NCBI GenBank assembly: GCA_024400415.1
Contig: JAKSMS010000005.1
Location: 1 to 55,480 of the forward strand
Direction: 5' to 3'
Source: Bacteroidales bacterium
Lineage (GTDB): Bacteria; Bacteroidota; Bacteroidia; Bacteroidales; P3
DNA: 55,480 nt
Each line of letters opens with the position of its first letter. Position 1 is the first letter of the stretch. Below are positions 1 through 9,787 of the stretch, in pieces. The position numbers and the translations under genes were made by a program. Below the pieces are notes generated by a model. That model searched no databases and was not told the origin of the DNA. It was given only the letters and a program-made list of their open reading frames with translations.

Positions 1-1120
<1,120 letters not shown>

Positions 1121-1241
1121 CTAGCATCGTCAATCCTAAAAAGAATGCATCATTTTTTGTGGGATTTGGCGAAGATGATTACTTTTTTTTTATTATTAAT
1201 ATACTATATTTCAGTATTAAGTATGTTTTTTTAGGCATAGA

Positions 1242-1291
1242 TTGGGTCTATATCGATTATTTTGCGTATCTTTGCAGCCGCAAAGCGGCTG
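1242..1291 (+). promoter_or_regulatory. Probable promoter with start-site hairpin for the gene at 1381
   Basis: TATCTTTG at 1267-1274 matches the Bacteroidota -7 box; the upstream TTG at 1242-1244 is a weak -33 element with a long spacer. Immediately after the box is a 7-bp perfect inverted repeat, CAGCCGC (1275-1281) and GCGGCTG (1285-1291) with an AAA loop. It covers the expected transcription start and could be an operator or a 5' stabilising hairpin. Confidence 0.45.
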
Positions 1292-1343
1292 AAACGGAAG
1301 AATTGCCAATATAGGCCTTATAGCACCCGTACTAACGGAACTG

Positions 1344-1373
1344 CAAAGATACGAAAAAATGTCGAATTGCAAA
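1344..1373 (-). promoter_or_regulatory. Probable promoter reading toward proS
   Basis: On the minus strand there is a TATCTTTG -7 box (complement of 1344-1351) and a TTTG -33 box (complement of 1370-1373) separated by 18 bases, close to the Bacteroidota consensus. It would give proS a leader of roughly 230 bases. No closer TAnnTTTG box was found between it and the proS start. Confidence 0.5.
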
Positions 1374-1380
1374 TTTTTTT

Positions 1381-2232
1381 ATGAACAAAGTCAGAAATAC
1401 ACTCAAAATCGCAGCCTTTGTCCTTCTCGGGATGGGAATGCCGCATACCCTCTCGGCCCAAGAGAAACTGACCCAAGACACGCTGGAATGCCACATCATA
1501 GGATTCAGCATCAGTCCGAAGATGGCCGATGGGCTCCTCTCCTACTCCAAGACTGCCGAGGGGCTGAACCGTAAGGAGAACACGATGTTCGGACTTTACG
1601 AGAATCCTTACTTGGACTTTGGGGTACACACCATCTATAAATATAAGAGCAACTGGATGGTAACTTTGGAGGGCGATATGTGGATAGGCAACAACAACCT
1701 GCGCGACCGCATAGACCGAATGCCGGGAGTGTTCGCCACCTCGGGAATCGTGATGGCCGTAAACGGCGTGGACGGACAGTATACCTGCAACAACCGCGGA
1801 CTCAGCGCCCAATTTGGATTGGGCAAGATATTCGTGGTGGACAAGAAGAATCCCAACTCGGGCATCCTGGCCAAACTCTCGGGAGGATGGACGATGAGCA
1901 AGACGGTATTCTCTCAGGACATCCACGAAGCACCTTGCTACCAGCTGGCAGGCAACTATCGCAACCTCTACGACCATCGCAGAGGCGGATTTATCCTCAC
2001 CGAGGGCGTCGGATACTGGTTTATGAGCAACCACCTGAACCTGGTGAACTGCTATGCCGCCTTTGAAGTGAGCCAGATGTGGACCACCTCGACCCGCGAC
2101 TATGTGATAGACCATGTGGTAGGGCTGCAGGGACCAGACAACGACAGGCACTTCGACCTGACTTATACCCTCAAACTGTGCTGGATGTTCCCGCTGAAAG
2201 GCAAAACGGTGTTCGACTACTACTATTACTAA
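1381..2232 (+). CDS. Putative outer-membrane protein of unknown function
   Basis: Predicted 283-residue exported protein. Residues 1-26 form a signal peptide ending SAQ, and the mature part is rich in alternating aromatic and polar strands (for example WMVTLEGDMWIG and GRGFILTEGVGYWF-like stretches). It ends in four consecutive tyrosines; a C-terminal aromatic residue is typical of outer-membrane beta barrels. I recognise no named family. It lies upstream of the TlpA/DUF6029/Omp28 set, separated by 123 bases, so it may be a separate unit with its own promoter near 1267. The start sits directly after a T-run with no visible Shine-Dalgarno, which is normal in this phylum. That it is a barrel is inferred from composition only. 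Confidence 0.8.
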   Translation: MNKVRNTLKIAAFVLLGMGMPHTLSAQEKLTQDTLECHIIGFSISPKMADGLLSYSKTAEGLNRKENTMFGLYENPYLDFGVHTIYKYKSNWMVTLEGDMWIGNNNLRDRIDRMPGVFATSGIVMAVNGVDGQYTCNNRGLSAQFGLGKIFVVDKKNPNSGILAKLSGGWTMSKTVFSQDIHEAPCYQLAGNYRNLYDHRRGGFILTEGVGYWFMSNHLNLVNCYAAFEVSQMWTTSTRDYVIDHVVGLQGPDNDRHFDLTYTLKLCWMFPLKGKTVFDYYYY

Positions 2233-2355
2233 TCAGCATAAATGGGGAAAATCGAGGAAGGCCTGTATTTTTCCTATTATGAAAGAAACCATCAATACGC
2301 AGTACCAAACTTTAGAAAAAAAAACTTTTTGAATAATAATAAAACATTAATAACC

Positions 2356-2868
2356 ATGAAAAAAATCCTTTTATCCCTGGTAGCCCTGATGACCTTTGGT
2401 CTGGCTATGGCACAGAACGCCAAACTTCCTGAAAACATCACTATTAAGGACCTTGACGGCAAGAGCGTGCAGACCTCTGCAATCCAGAACGACGGCAAGC
2501 CTATCATAATCAGCTTTTGGGCAACCTGGTGCAAGCCTTGCAACCGCGAACTCAACACTATAAAAGAAGTATATGAAGACTGGCAGGAAGAAACTGGCGT
2601 AAAACTGGTAGCCATCTCGATCGACGACGCCCGCTCTGCAGGCCGCGTAAAGCCACACGTTAACGGCAACGACTGGCCCTACGAGGTATACATCGACCAG
2701 AACCAGGACTTCAAGCGCGCAATGAACGTGGTGAACGTGCCTCACACCTTCATCCTCAACGGAGAAGGCGAGATTGTATGGCAGCACACCTCATTCGTTG
2801 AAGGCAGCGAAGAAGAGCTGCTGGAGATCATCAAGAAGGTGGCCAAGGGCGAACCTATCGAAGAATAA
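2356..2868 (+). CDS. TlpA-family periplasmic thioredoxin
   Basis: Predicted thiol-disulfide oxidoreductase of 170 residues, exported by a signal peptide (residues 1-19, ending AMAQ). The thioredoxin active site is WCKPC with Cys59 and Cys62, preceded by the usual SFWAT strand; the cis-proline loop is NVPHTFIL. Both are intact, so it should be redox active. ATG 2356 was chosen because it begins a clean signal peptide; an in-frame ATG at 2242 would add 38 residues of unlikely sequence. It is followed by a hairpin and then by a DUF6029 barrel and an Omp28-like CxxC lipoprotein, which suggests a shared envelope redox role. The exact substrate is unknown. Confidence 0.9.
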   Translation: MKKILLSLVALMTFGLAMAQNAKLPENITIKDLDGKSVQTSAIQNDGKPIIISFWATWCKPCNRELNTIKEVYEDWQEETGVKLVAISIDDARSAGRVKPHVNGNDWPYEVYIDQNQDFKRAMNVVNVPHTFILNGEGEIVWQHTSFVEGSEEELLEIIKKVAKGEPIEE

Positions 2869-2884
2869 TCCAATCCGACAATCC

Positions 2885-2918
2885 GTCCAACCCTTCAGCA
2901 AAAACTGAGGGGTTGGAC
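2885..2918 (+). terminator. Intercistronic hairpin after the TlpA gene
   Basis: Stem of 14 pairs with one G-T pair (2885-2898 with 2905-2918) and a CAAAAA loop. It is followed by CTTACATTT rather than a clean T-run, so it may attenuate rather than stop transcription into the DUF6029 gene. Confidence 0.5.
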
Positions 2919-2952
2919 CTTACATTTACCCCAAAAACCTATAACCTGACAT

Positions 2953-4614
2953 ATGAAGAAATCATACATCCTGCTCTGCGCCATGATTATGGGCGGCCTC
3001 ACTGCTGGAGCCCAGGGCATCATGGGCGGGCACGTGACCGGCAATATCCAGATTGACGGCCAGATATCCAAGGCTGACAGCACCATCGGATCAAGCGACG
3101 TGCCAGAGAACCTGCTGATGAACGCCCGTGCCGACATACTCTACACTAACGGCGGATTCAGCGCCGGCCTGCGCTTTGAAGCATACCAAAACCCCATGCT
3201 GGGATTCAACGCCAAATACAAAGGGCAAGGCATTGCCAACTACTTTATGAGCTACCAAGGCGAAAAACTCGGAGTAACCGCCGGTAACTTCTACGAGCAG
3301 TTCGGCAACGGCATGATACTGCGCGCCTATGAAGACCGCTATCTCGGCCTCGACAACGCCCTCTTCGGATTCAACGTGAACTATCGCCCCATCAACGGCA
3401 TCACCCTCAAGGGCGTCATAGGCAAGCAGCGCTGCTACTGGGAGTACGGCGAAGGACTCGTGAGAGGTCTCGACGGAGAGCTGGCCCTCAACAGCCTGAT
3501 CAAAGGCTTTGAAGAGAGCAAGACCCACATCAACATCGGCGCCGGATTTGTAAGCCGCTACGAAGATGCTCAGACCATAGCAGCTGCCGACCCATCCTAC
3601 AACTTGGCCCTGCCTCTCAACGTTGGCGCCGGATCGGTAAGGCTCGACCTCACCCACGGCGGATGGATGCTGCAGGCCGAATACGCACGCAAAGGCCAAG
3701 ACCCAAACGCCATCAACAACTACATCTATAAAGAAGGCGACGCTCTGATGCTCAACGCCAGCTACTCACAGCGCGGATTCAGCGCCAACGTGCAGGCTAA
3801 GCGCGTAGACAATATGGCCTTCAAGTCGGTACGCAGCCAGAGCGGCGAGATGCTCTACATCAACTATATACCCGCCATCACCAAGCAGCACACCTATGCC
3901 TTCTTGAGCATGTATCCCTACGCCACCCAGAACACTGGCGAGATGGGTCTGCAGGGCGATATGATGTGGAACATAAAGAAGGAGACCCTCCTTGGCGGCA
4001 AGTATGGTACCGACATCCACTTCAACTGCGCCATCATCACCGGACTGGACACCACCCAGGTTAACGGCGGCGGCGCCGGCACCGACGGCTACACCAGCAA
4101 CTATTTCAGCACCGGCGAGACCTACTACGGAGACGTAAGCCTGGAAGTAGCCAAGAAACTCTCCAAGAAAGTGAAGTTGACCGGAACCTACGGATACCAG
4201 GTATTCAACCCCATCGTGGAAGGCCACCATGGCGCCATGCACCACAACAACGTGCTCGTAGGTGATGTTACTTGGAAGGTGAACAAGAAGCACGTGCTCC
4301 GCTTCGAGGCCGAATGGCTCGGAAGCGACTCCAAATACGACGCTGAGGTTGACGACAAACGTGCAGGCGACTGGATCATGGGCCTCGTAGAATGGAACTT
4401 CGGAAAGAACTGGTTCATCTCAGCCAGCGACCAATATGCCTACAACGACGGCAAAGGCAACTACTACAACCTGAGCGTGGGCTACACCAAGGGCGCCAGC
4501 CGACTTCAGGTAGGCTACGGCAAGCAGCGCGAAGGCATCATCTGCATCGGCGGAGTATGCCGCCAGGTACCAGCCAGCAACGGCCTCACTGTATCGCTGA
4601 CCACCTCATTCTAA
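2953..4614 (+). CDS. DUF6029-family outer-membrane protein
   Basis: 553-residue exported protein with a signal peptide (residues 1-20, ending AGAQ) and a body of repeated amphipathic strands ending TVSLTTSF, with terminal phenylalanine as in outer-membrane barrels. The N-terminal part, with GGHVTGNIQIDGQ and the NFYEQFGNGMILR segment, resembles DUF6029 proteins of Bacteroidales. Function is not established. It lies between a TlpA thioredoxin and an Omp28-like CxxC lipoprotein, 84 bases after the former and 23 before the latter, so the three probably form one operon. A pair of cysteines near the C-terminus (CIGGVC) is notable beside two redox-type proteins. The family assignment is from memory of the sequence pattern. 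Confidence 0.8.
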   Translation: MKKSYILLCAMIMGGLTAGAQGIMGGHVTGNIQIDGQISKADSTIGSSDVPENLLMNARADILYTNGGFSAGLRFEAYQNPMLGFNAKYKGQGIANYFMSYQGEKLGVTAGNFYEQFGNGMILRAYEDRYLGLDNALFGFNVNYRPINGITLKGVIGKQRCYWEYGEGLVRGLDGELALNSLIKGFEESKTHINIGAGFVSRYEDAQTIAAADPSYNLALPLNVGAGSVRLDLTHGGWMLQAEYARKGQDPNAINNYIYKEGDALMLNASYSQRGFSANVQAKRVDNMAFKSVRSQSGEMLYINYIPAITKQHTYAFLSMYPYATQNTGEMGLQGDMMWNIKKETLLGGKYGTDIHFNCAIITGLDTTQVNGGGAGTDGYTSNYFSTGETYYGDVSLEVAKKLSKKVKLTGTYGYQVFNPIVEGHHGAMHHNNVLVGDVTWKVNKKHVLRFEAEWLGSDSKYDAEVDDKRAGDWIMGLVEWNFGKNWFISASDQYAYNDGKGNYYNLSVGYTKGASRLQVGYGKQREGIICIGGVCRQVPASNGLTVSLTTSF

Positions 4615-4637
4615 TAATATAATATAATGAATATACG

Positions 4638-5474
4638 ATGAAGAAACTTTTCTATATACTCCCCCTCGCAGCAATGATGTTTGCTGCTTGCGATAAAATA
4701 GCGATAAACGAAGCCGGATACTACGGCACCGAGGCAGGAGCCTCAGGAGAATGGGTGGACGGCAACGGCGTGGTCGACAAGTCGCAGCGCGCCTACGTGG
4801 AAAAATTCACCGGCGCCAAGTGCGTGAACTGCCCCGATGGCGACCAGACGCTCAATACCGTGGCAGCCACCTATGGCGACAAAATGGTGGCCGTAGCAAT
4901 AGATAGCCCAGGCTCGCTCGGCAACCCCTATAACGGATTTGAGGACATGCGCACCGAAGACGGCAGCATATGGGCCGAATACTTTGGCGGCGTAGAGCAG
5001 ATACCAGCCTATATGGTAAATCGTCAGGCAATGGCCAACATCGCTATGTCGAACCTGGCCACCGACGTGGCAGCCGCTACCGCACAGCAAGCCAAGATAG
5101 CCGTGGCAGTAAGCAACACCATGACCGGCGACAACGCCAGCATAAAGGTGGACATCGAATTCGTTGAGAAGGTAGACGAGGCACTGACACTCACTCTGCT
5201 GATCATGGAAGACTCGCTGGTATACAAGCAGCTCTCCCCCGACGGCCCAATCATTGACTACGTCCACAACCATGAGCTTCGCGACGTGATTACCGACGTA
5301 TGGGGAGCCGATATCGCAGCCACCGGCGCTGCTGGAGAGAAGAAGTGCGCTACCTTCAAATACAAGGTTGACAGCAAATGGGTAAAAGAACATTGCCATA
5401 TCATTGCCTTCGTTTCAAACAAAGCCACCAAGAAAGTATACAACGCAGCTGAGTGCGAACTGATTAATGAATAA
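4638..5474 (+). CDS. Omp28-related lipoprotein with thioredoxin-like CxxC
   Basis: 278-residue predicted lipoprotein: the lipobox-like stretch MMFAAC puts the lipidated cysteine at residue 18. The following domain contains VEKFTGAKCVNC with Cys62 and Cys65, then VAVAID, then EQIPAYMVN, which reads as a thioredoxin-like fold with a CxxC and a cis-proline. This pattern is typical of Omp28-related proteins in Bacteroidota. The C-terminal half is a beta-rich domain. It may act at the outer membrane or cell surface, as a redox partner or as an adhesin-like protein; its biochemical role is unknown. Its stop overlaps the start of the MATE gene by eight bases, so the two are co-transcribed. Confidence 0.85.
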   Translation: MKKLFYILPLAAMMFAACDKIAINEAGYYGTEAGASGEWVDGNGVVDKSQRAYVEKFTGAKCVNCPDGDQTLNTVAATYGDKMVAVAIDSPGSLGNPYNGFEDMRTEDGSIWAEYFGGVEQIPAYMVNRQAMANIAMSNLATDVAAATAQQAKIAVAVSNTMTGDNASIKVDIEFVEKVDEALTLTLLIMEDSLVYKQLSPDGPIIDYVHNHELRDVITDVWGADIAATGAAGEKKCATFKYKVDSKWVKEHCHIIAFVSNKATKKVYNAAECELINE

Positions 5475-6825
5475 AAGGATACTAGGGCTGGCATTGCCCA
5501 ACATCATCACCAATATCACCGTGCCACTGCTAGGCATGGTAGATATGGCCATTGTTGGGCACCTCAGCGCCAACCATATTGGAGGCATCACTATAGGCAC
5601 CGGTATATTCAACTTGATATACTGGTGCTTTGGATTCCTCAGAATGGGAACTAGCGGACTTACCGCACAGAGCTACGGTGCACGCCGATTTGATGAATCG
5701 GTGCGCATACTCGTGAGAGGCAGCGCCATAGCATTGGCAATAGCGCTGCTGCTCATCGTGCTGCAAAGGCCTATCAGCCGAATGGGACTGGCCATCTTCA
5801 ACGGCAGCAATACCGTGATGAGCCTGGCAATGAGCTACTTCTTCGTTAGAATATGGGCCGCACCCGCCACCCTCGGACTCTTTGCCATCAAAGGATGGTT
5901 TATCGGAATGCAGAACAGCAAGCTGCCTATGTGGATTGCCATCTTCATCAATGTGGTAAACATCCTCTGCAGCCTATTGTTCGTGCTGGTGCTCAACTGG
6001 GGCATCGAAGGCGTGGCATTAGGCACGGTTATTGCCCAATACAGTGGATTGGCCATAGCCCTCTTCTTTGCCGTACGCTACTACGGCAAGATAATCCGTC
6101 GCCACTTCGACCTCCGATCAAGCCTCCAACTCTCGGCACTCAAAGGATTCTTCCGCGTAAATGGAGACATCTTCCTACGCACCGTCTGCCTAGTGGCCGT
6201 ATTCACCAGCATCACCTCCATCTCAGGCGATATCAGCGACGAGGTGCTGGCCATCGACGCTCTGCTGCTGCAGTTCTTCACACTCTTCTCCTACATCATG
6301 GACGGATTCGCCTATGCAGGAGAATCGCTCGTGGGCCGCTACATCGGAGCCAAAGACTCGGCATCGCTGCACAAGACCATAAGGCTGCTTATCGGCTGGG
6401 GACTGGCCACCGTAGTCACATTCACGACCCTTTACGCTCTAGGCGACAAATGGATATTGAGCTGGTTTACCAACAAAGAAGACCTCATCCTGGCCACCCA
6501 CAAATACCTACCGTGGGTACTGGTGATTCCGATATGCGGATTTTCAGCTTTCCTCTTCGACGGCATCTACGTGGGCGCCACTGCCAGCCGTCAAATGCGC
6601 AACTCGATGTTTGTGGCCACAGCCTGCTTCTTTGCTACATACTTCTGCCAGTGGGTCTGCCTAGAAAGGAACGGAGACTCACTAGATTCAGAATACAACA
6701 ATGCCCTCTGGCTCGCATTCATGGTATTCCTCACAATGAGAGGCATCATGCAGGCATTGCTGCTCAAGAAAGCCGTATATCGCCAGATACCGGCCACCGA
6801 TTCCAAGCGGATTTCTGGGGCATAA
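5467..6825 (+). CDS. MATE-family efflux transporter (DinF-like)
   Basis: 452-residue inner-membrane protein with about twelve hydrophobic helices in two related halves. The N-terminal segment (ALPNIITNITVPLLGMVDMAIVGHL) and the following GTSGLTAQSYGA motif are characteristic of MATE Na+ or H+ coupled exporters, DinF branch. Length matches the family's usual 440-460. The substrate cannot be read from sequence. The ATG lies within the end of the Omp28-like gene (overlap 5467-5474), suggesting translational coupling. No terminator was seen in the 115 bases before the M6 protease gene. Confidence 0.93.
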   Translation: MNKRILGLALPNIITNITVPLLGMVDMAIVGHLSANHIGGITIGTGIFNLIYWCFGFLRMGTSGLTAQSYGARRFDESVRILVRGSAIALAIALLLIVLQRPISRMGLAIFNGSNTVMSLAMSYFFVRIWAAPATLGLFAIKGWFIGMQNSKLPMWIAIFINVVNILCSLLFVLVLNWGIEGVALGTVIAQYSGLAIALFFAVRYYGKIIRRHFDLRSSLQLSALKGFFRVNGDIFLRTVCLVAVFTSITSISGDISDEVLAIDALLLQFFTLFSYIMDGFAYAGESLVGRYIGAKDSASLHKTIRLLIGWGLATVVTFTTLYALGDKWILSWFTNKEDLILATHKYLPWVLVIPICGFSAFLFDGIYVGATASRQMRNSMFVATACFFATYFCQWVCLERNGDSLDSEYNNALWLAFMVFLTMRGIMQALLLKKAVYRQIPATDSKRISGA

Positions 6826-6940
6826 CTCTGGCCTATCTGGCGGTTATCTCCGATAAGAAGGCGCCCAACAAGTAATAATTGAAGCACTATCATATCAGAA
6901 TAAAGTATAAACCAAAAACAGATACAACACTAGAATCAAA

Positions 6941-9553
6941 ATGAAAAAAATCCTATTTGCAGCATTGGCAATCATAACGCTTGCATGCTGCAACAACATT
7001 CAGGCCGCACCGGTATGGAACATGCCTGCCATCCGAATCCAGCCTAACGGAGACACACTCAGATGCTTCGTCACCGGAGACGAATTCTACCAGCGCCTTC
7101 ATGACGCACAAGGATACACTATCATGATGGATCCTTCAACGGGCTATTATGTTTATGCCCAGATGGAGAACGGCCAGCTGATTCCAAGCAGCCACGTAGC
7201 CGGCAGCATCAACCCTGCCATCCTAGGTATCCAGCCCAACCTTACCATATCCATGCCAGAACTTATGGAACGCAGAAAGGCCTGGGAGGTGCCCCAGCAA
7301 TATCGTGCTGAGATGCCCAAGTCGTCGAGCGCCATTACGCTGCTGAACAACATCATGATCTTCATCCGCTTTGCTGATGACACCGTGTACACCAACTCAC
7401 TGGCTTCGATCGACAACCTGCTCAACGACTCCACCGAGACGGCAGTATCGATGTATAACTATTTCCAAAACGCCTCTTATGGCAAACTGAGGATTATCAC
7501 CCACTTCTACCCCAACCCACAGGGCAACCAGATACTCTCGTATCAGGACATTCATCCAAGAAGATACTACATGCCCTACAGCGCTTCCAATCCCGACGGC
7601 TATCGCCAAGGCGGCCAAGCCGAACGCGAATTCGCCCTCATCGAACGCGCAACAGCCTATATCAACGAGAATTATCCCGTGGATAGCACCCTCAACCTCG
7701 ACTGCGACAACGACGGAAATATCGACAATATCTGCTACGTCGTGAAAGGCTCCTACACTGGATGGGCCGACCTGTTGTGGCCACACAAATGGAACCTCTA
7801 CGACCGCTACGTCTACATCAACGGCAAGCGAGTGAACACCTTCAACTTCATGCTGGCCGGTGCTGGAGAACACTACTTCGGTCCTAGCACTTTCTGCCAC
7901 GAGATGACCCATACCCTTACCGCTCCAGACCTCTATCATTACTATAACTGGACAGATATCCACCCAGCCGGACAATGGGACCTAATGGAGCAGAACACCA
8001 CTCCGCCTCAGCATCAGACCGCTTGGATCAAACACCACTACTGCGGCTGGATAGACAGCATCCCATCCGTTACCCATCAAGGCACCTATTCCTTGGCCTC
8101 TATCGACAAGCCCACACACAATTGCTGGAAGATTCCATCACCAGATCCAAACCAGTTCTACGTGGTAGAGTATCGCAATCAGCACGCCAACATGTTTGAG
8201 CGCGGCATTCCCCAATCAGGCCTGATTATTGCCAGAATCGACACCCGATACGAGGGCAATGCAAGTTTTGATAAGGTATACCAGTTCGACGAGCTGTACA
8301 TCTTCCGTCCTGATGGATGCGACTCCATCGACGGCGAACCTGGCCGAGCAGCATTCTCGCCACAAAGCGGACGCACTACATTCAGCCCTTCGACCAATCC
8401 TGCACCCATGCTGACCCGCAATATTCCCGACACCACCTGGTGTATCCAAAATATCAGAATCCAAGGCGACAGCCTCTATTTCGACTACATTACCCTTACC
8501 GGATGCCGCATGCCGCTGAACCTTAACACAAGCAATGTAAGCGGATCGAAGGCAAGACTGAACTGGGACAGCTATAGCAGCAGCTACATTGTAGAATACG
8601 GCCCAGCAGACGGAAGTCAGACAACGACAACCGAGACTGAGAACAGCTATCTCGACATCTGGGGACTGACGAAGAACAGCGAATACCGATTCAGAGTGAT
8701 GGGCATCTGCGGAGAGGACAGCAGTGTATTCTCGCCATGGAAAACATTCAAGTCTGGACCTTGCTATTCGGCCGTAGAAATGGCAGTAGGCAACGGCAGC
8801 AACCTAGAAAGCACGCTTCCTCTTGCCACAAACTTCAGATACAGCTACACTCAGCAGATATTCAACGCCAACGAACTAGGAAGAGGTTCGATCGCAATCA
8901 ACTCTATTGCATTCAATTATGCATCGAACACCAACCTCCAGAAAGGCGACTGCAAAATATATCTGGCCACTACCGACAGAACTACGTTTGAGAGCCAGAC
9001 CGACATGGTTCCTCTCGACAGCCTTACCCTCGTTTACGAAGGTCCTATCAACTGCACCAAAGGTTGGAGCAGCATAAGGCTCGACAATGAGTTTGTTTAC
9101 GACGGCGATGGCAACATACTGATAGCCATCGACGACAATTCAGGAACTAGCACTCCAAGCACAAAGTTCAAGGTGACCATGGGATCATACTACAACGGCA
9201 TCAGCTACTACTCCGATACCGAGAATCCAGACCCACAAGACCCGACCCACTTTGTAGGCATCATGGCCCGTAAGAAGTTCCGCAGCAACATCAAGTTAGA
9301 GGGCTGCAGCATCAACGGAGATGACGACGTAAGTATTAGCAACTTAGAAGAAGACCAGATCAACATCTTCACCTCGCGCCTTAGCATTACGGCTGCCACC
9401 ATGAACTCCCAAACGCTCAAACTCTATGATATTACTGGACGACTGCTGAGCCAAAAGGCGGTCAACTCCGAAACCACATTCAGAGTTCCACAAGCAGGCG
9501 TATATATCCTTGTGGGAGAGAATGGAGAATCACACAAGGTAGTTGTTCTTTAG
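6941..9553 (+). CDS. Secreted M6-family metalloprotease with type IX secretion sorting domain
   Basis: 870-residue exported protein. The hydrophobic N-terminus acts as a signal peptide; its CC pair makes a lipoprotein possible but the lipobox is poor. The catalytic domain carries HEMTH (residues 320-324) followed by TLTAPDLY, matching the M6 immune-inhibitor-A pattern HExxHxxGxPD with Asp330 as likely third ligand and Thr in place of Gly. An upstream NLDCDNDGNIDNI stretch resembles a calcium loop. Residues about 515-605 look like a fibronectin type III domain, and the end (about 800-870) is a type-A C-terminal sorting domain, with LKLYDITGRLL and GVYILVGENG. The likely role is an extracellular or surface protease exported by the type IX system. 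A strong terminator follows at 9581. Confidence 0.9.
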   Translation: MKKILFAALAIITLACCNNIQAAPVWNMPAIRIQPNGDTLRCFVTGDEFYQRLHDAQGYTIMMDPSTGYYVYAQMENGQLIPSSHVAGSINPAILGIQPNLTISMPELMERRKAWEVPQQYRAEMPKSSSAITLLNNIMIFIRFADDTVYTNSLASIDNLLNDSTETAVSMYNYFQNASYGKLRIITHFYPNPQGNQILSYQDIHPRRYYMPYSASNPDGYRQGGQAEREFALIERATAYINENYPVDSTLNLDCDNDGNIDNICYVVKGSYTGWADLLWPHKWNLYDRYVYINGKRVNTFNFMLAGAGEHYFGPSTFCHEMTHTLTAPDLYHYYNWTDIHPAGQWDLMEQNTTPPQHQTAWIKHHYCGWIDSIPSVTHQGTYSLASIDKPTHNCWKIPSPDPNQFYVVEYRNQHANMFERGIPQSGLIIARIDTRYEGNASFDKVYQFDELYIFRPDGCDSIDGEPGRAAFSPQSGRTTFSPSTNPAPMLTRNIPDTTWCIQNIRIQGDSLYFDYITLTGCRMPLNLNTSNVSGSKARLNWDSYSSSYIVEYGPADGSQTTTTETENSYLDIWGLTKNSEYRFRVMGICGEDSSVFSPWKTFKSGPCYSAVEMAVGNGSNLESTLPLATNFRYSYTQQIFNANELGRGSIAINSIAFNYASNTNLQKGDCKIYLATTDRTTFESQTDMVPLDSLTLVYEGPINCTKGWSSIRLDNEFVYDGDGNILIAIDDNSGTSTPSTKFKVTMGSYYNGISYYSDTENPDPQDPTHFVGIMARKKFRSNIKLEGCSINGDDDVSISNLEEDQINIFTSRLSITAATMNSQTLKLYDITGRLLSQKAVNSETTFRVPQAGVYILVGENGESHKVVVL

Positions 9554-9580
9554 GGAAAAAAGTGCTTGACACTACCATAC

Positions 9581-9609
9581 AAAGGCTGGCTCAGTGCCAG
9601 CCTTTTTTT
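9581..9609 (+). terminator. Rho-independent terminator after the M6 protease gene
   Basis: Perfect 10-bp stem AAAGGCTGGC / GCCAGCCTTT with a TCAGT loop running into seven T residues, 28 bases after the stop codon. Confidence 0.9.
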
Positions 9610-9697
9610 ACGACCGCACTGGTCATGCTTGAAAAGAAAAAAGGATAAGAAAAAAACACTTGTTAATAAAAATATATAAAATAATAATAACAATGGG

Positions 9698-9728
9698 TTT
9701 GATTAATTGGATTTTTTTTGTAACTTTG
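9698..9728 (+). promoter_or_regulatory. gcvT promoter
   Basis: TTTG at 9698-9701, a 19-base spacer and TAACTTTG at 9721-9728 fit the Bacteroidota consensus exactly. The leader to the gcvT ATG would be about 50 bases and is A/T-rich, with no evident hairpin or riboswitch fold. Confidence 0.8.
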
Positions 9729-9787
9729 TAGAACCGAATAAACAGTCAAATAAAAGTAAATATTAATAAATCAAATAATTAAACATA

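Noticed and set aside
5853..6875. 340-codon ORF overlapping the MATE gene
   Set aside because: Arg/His-rich composition with no motif; the MATE frame is well supported.
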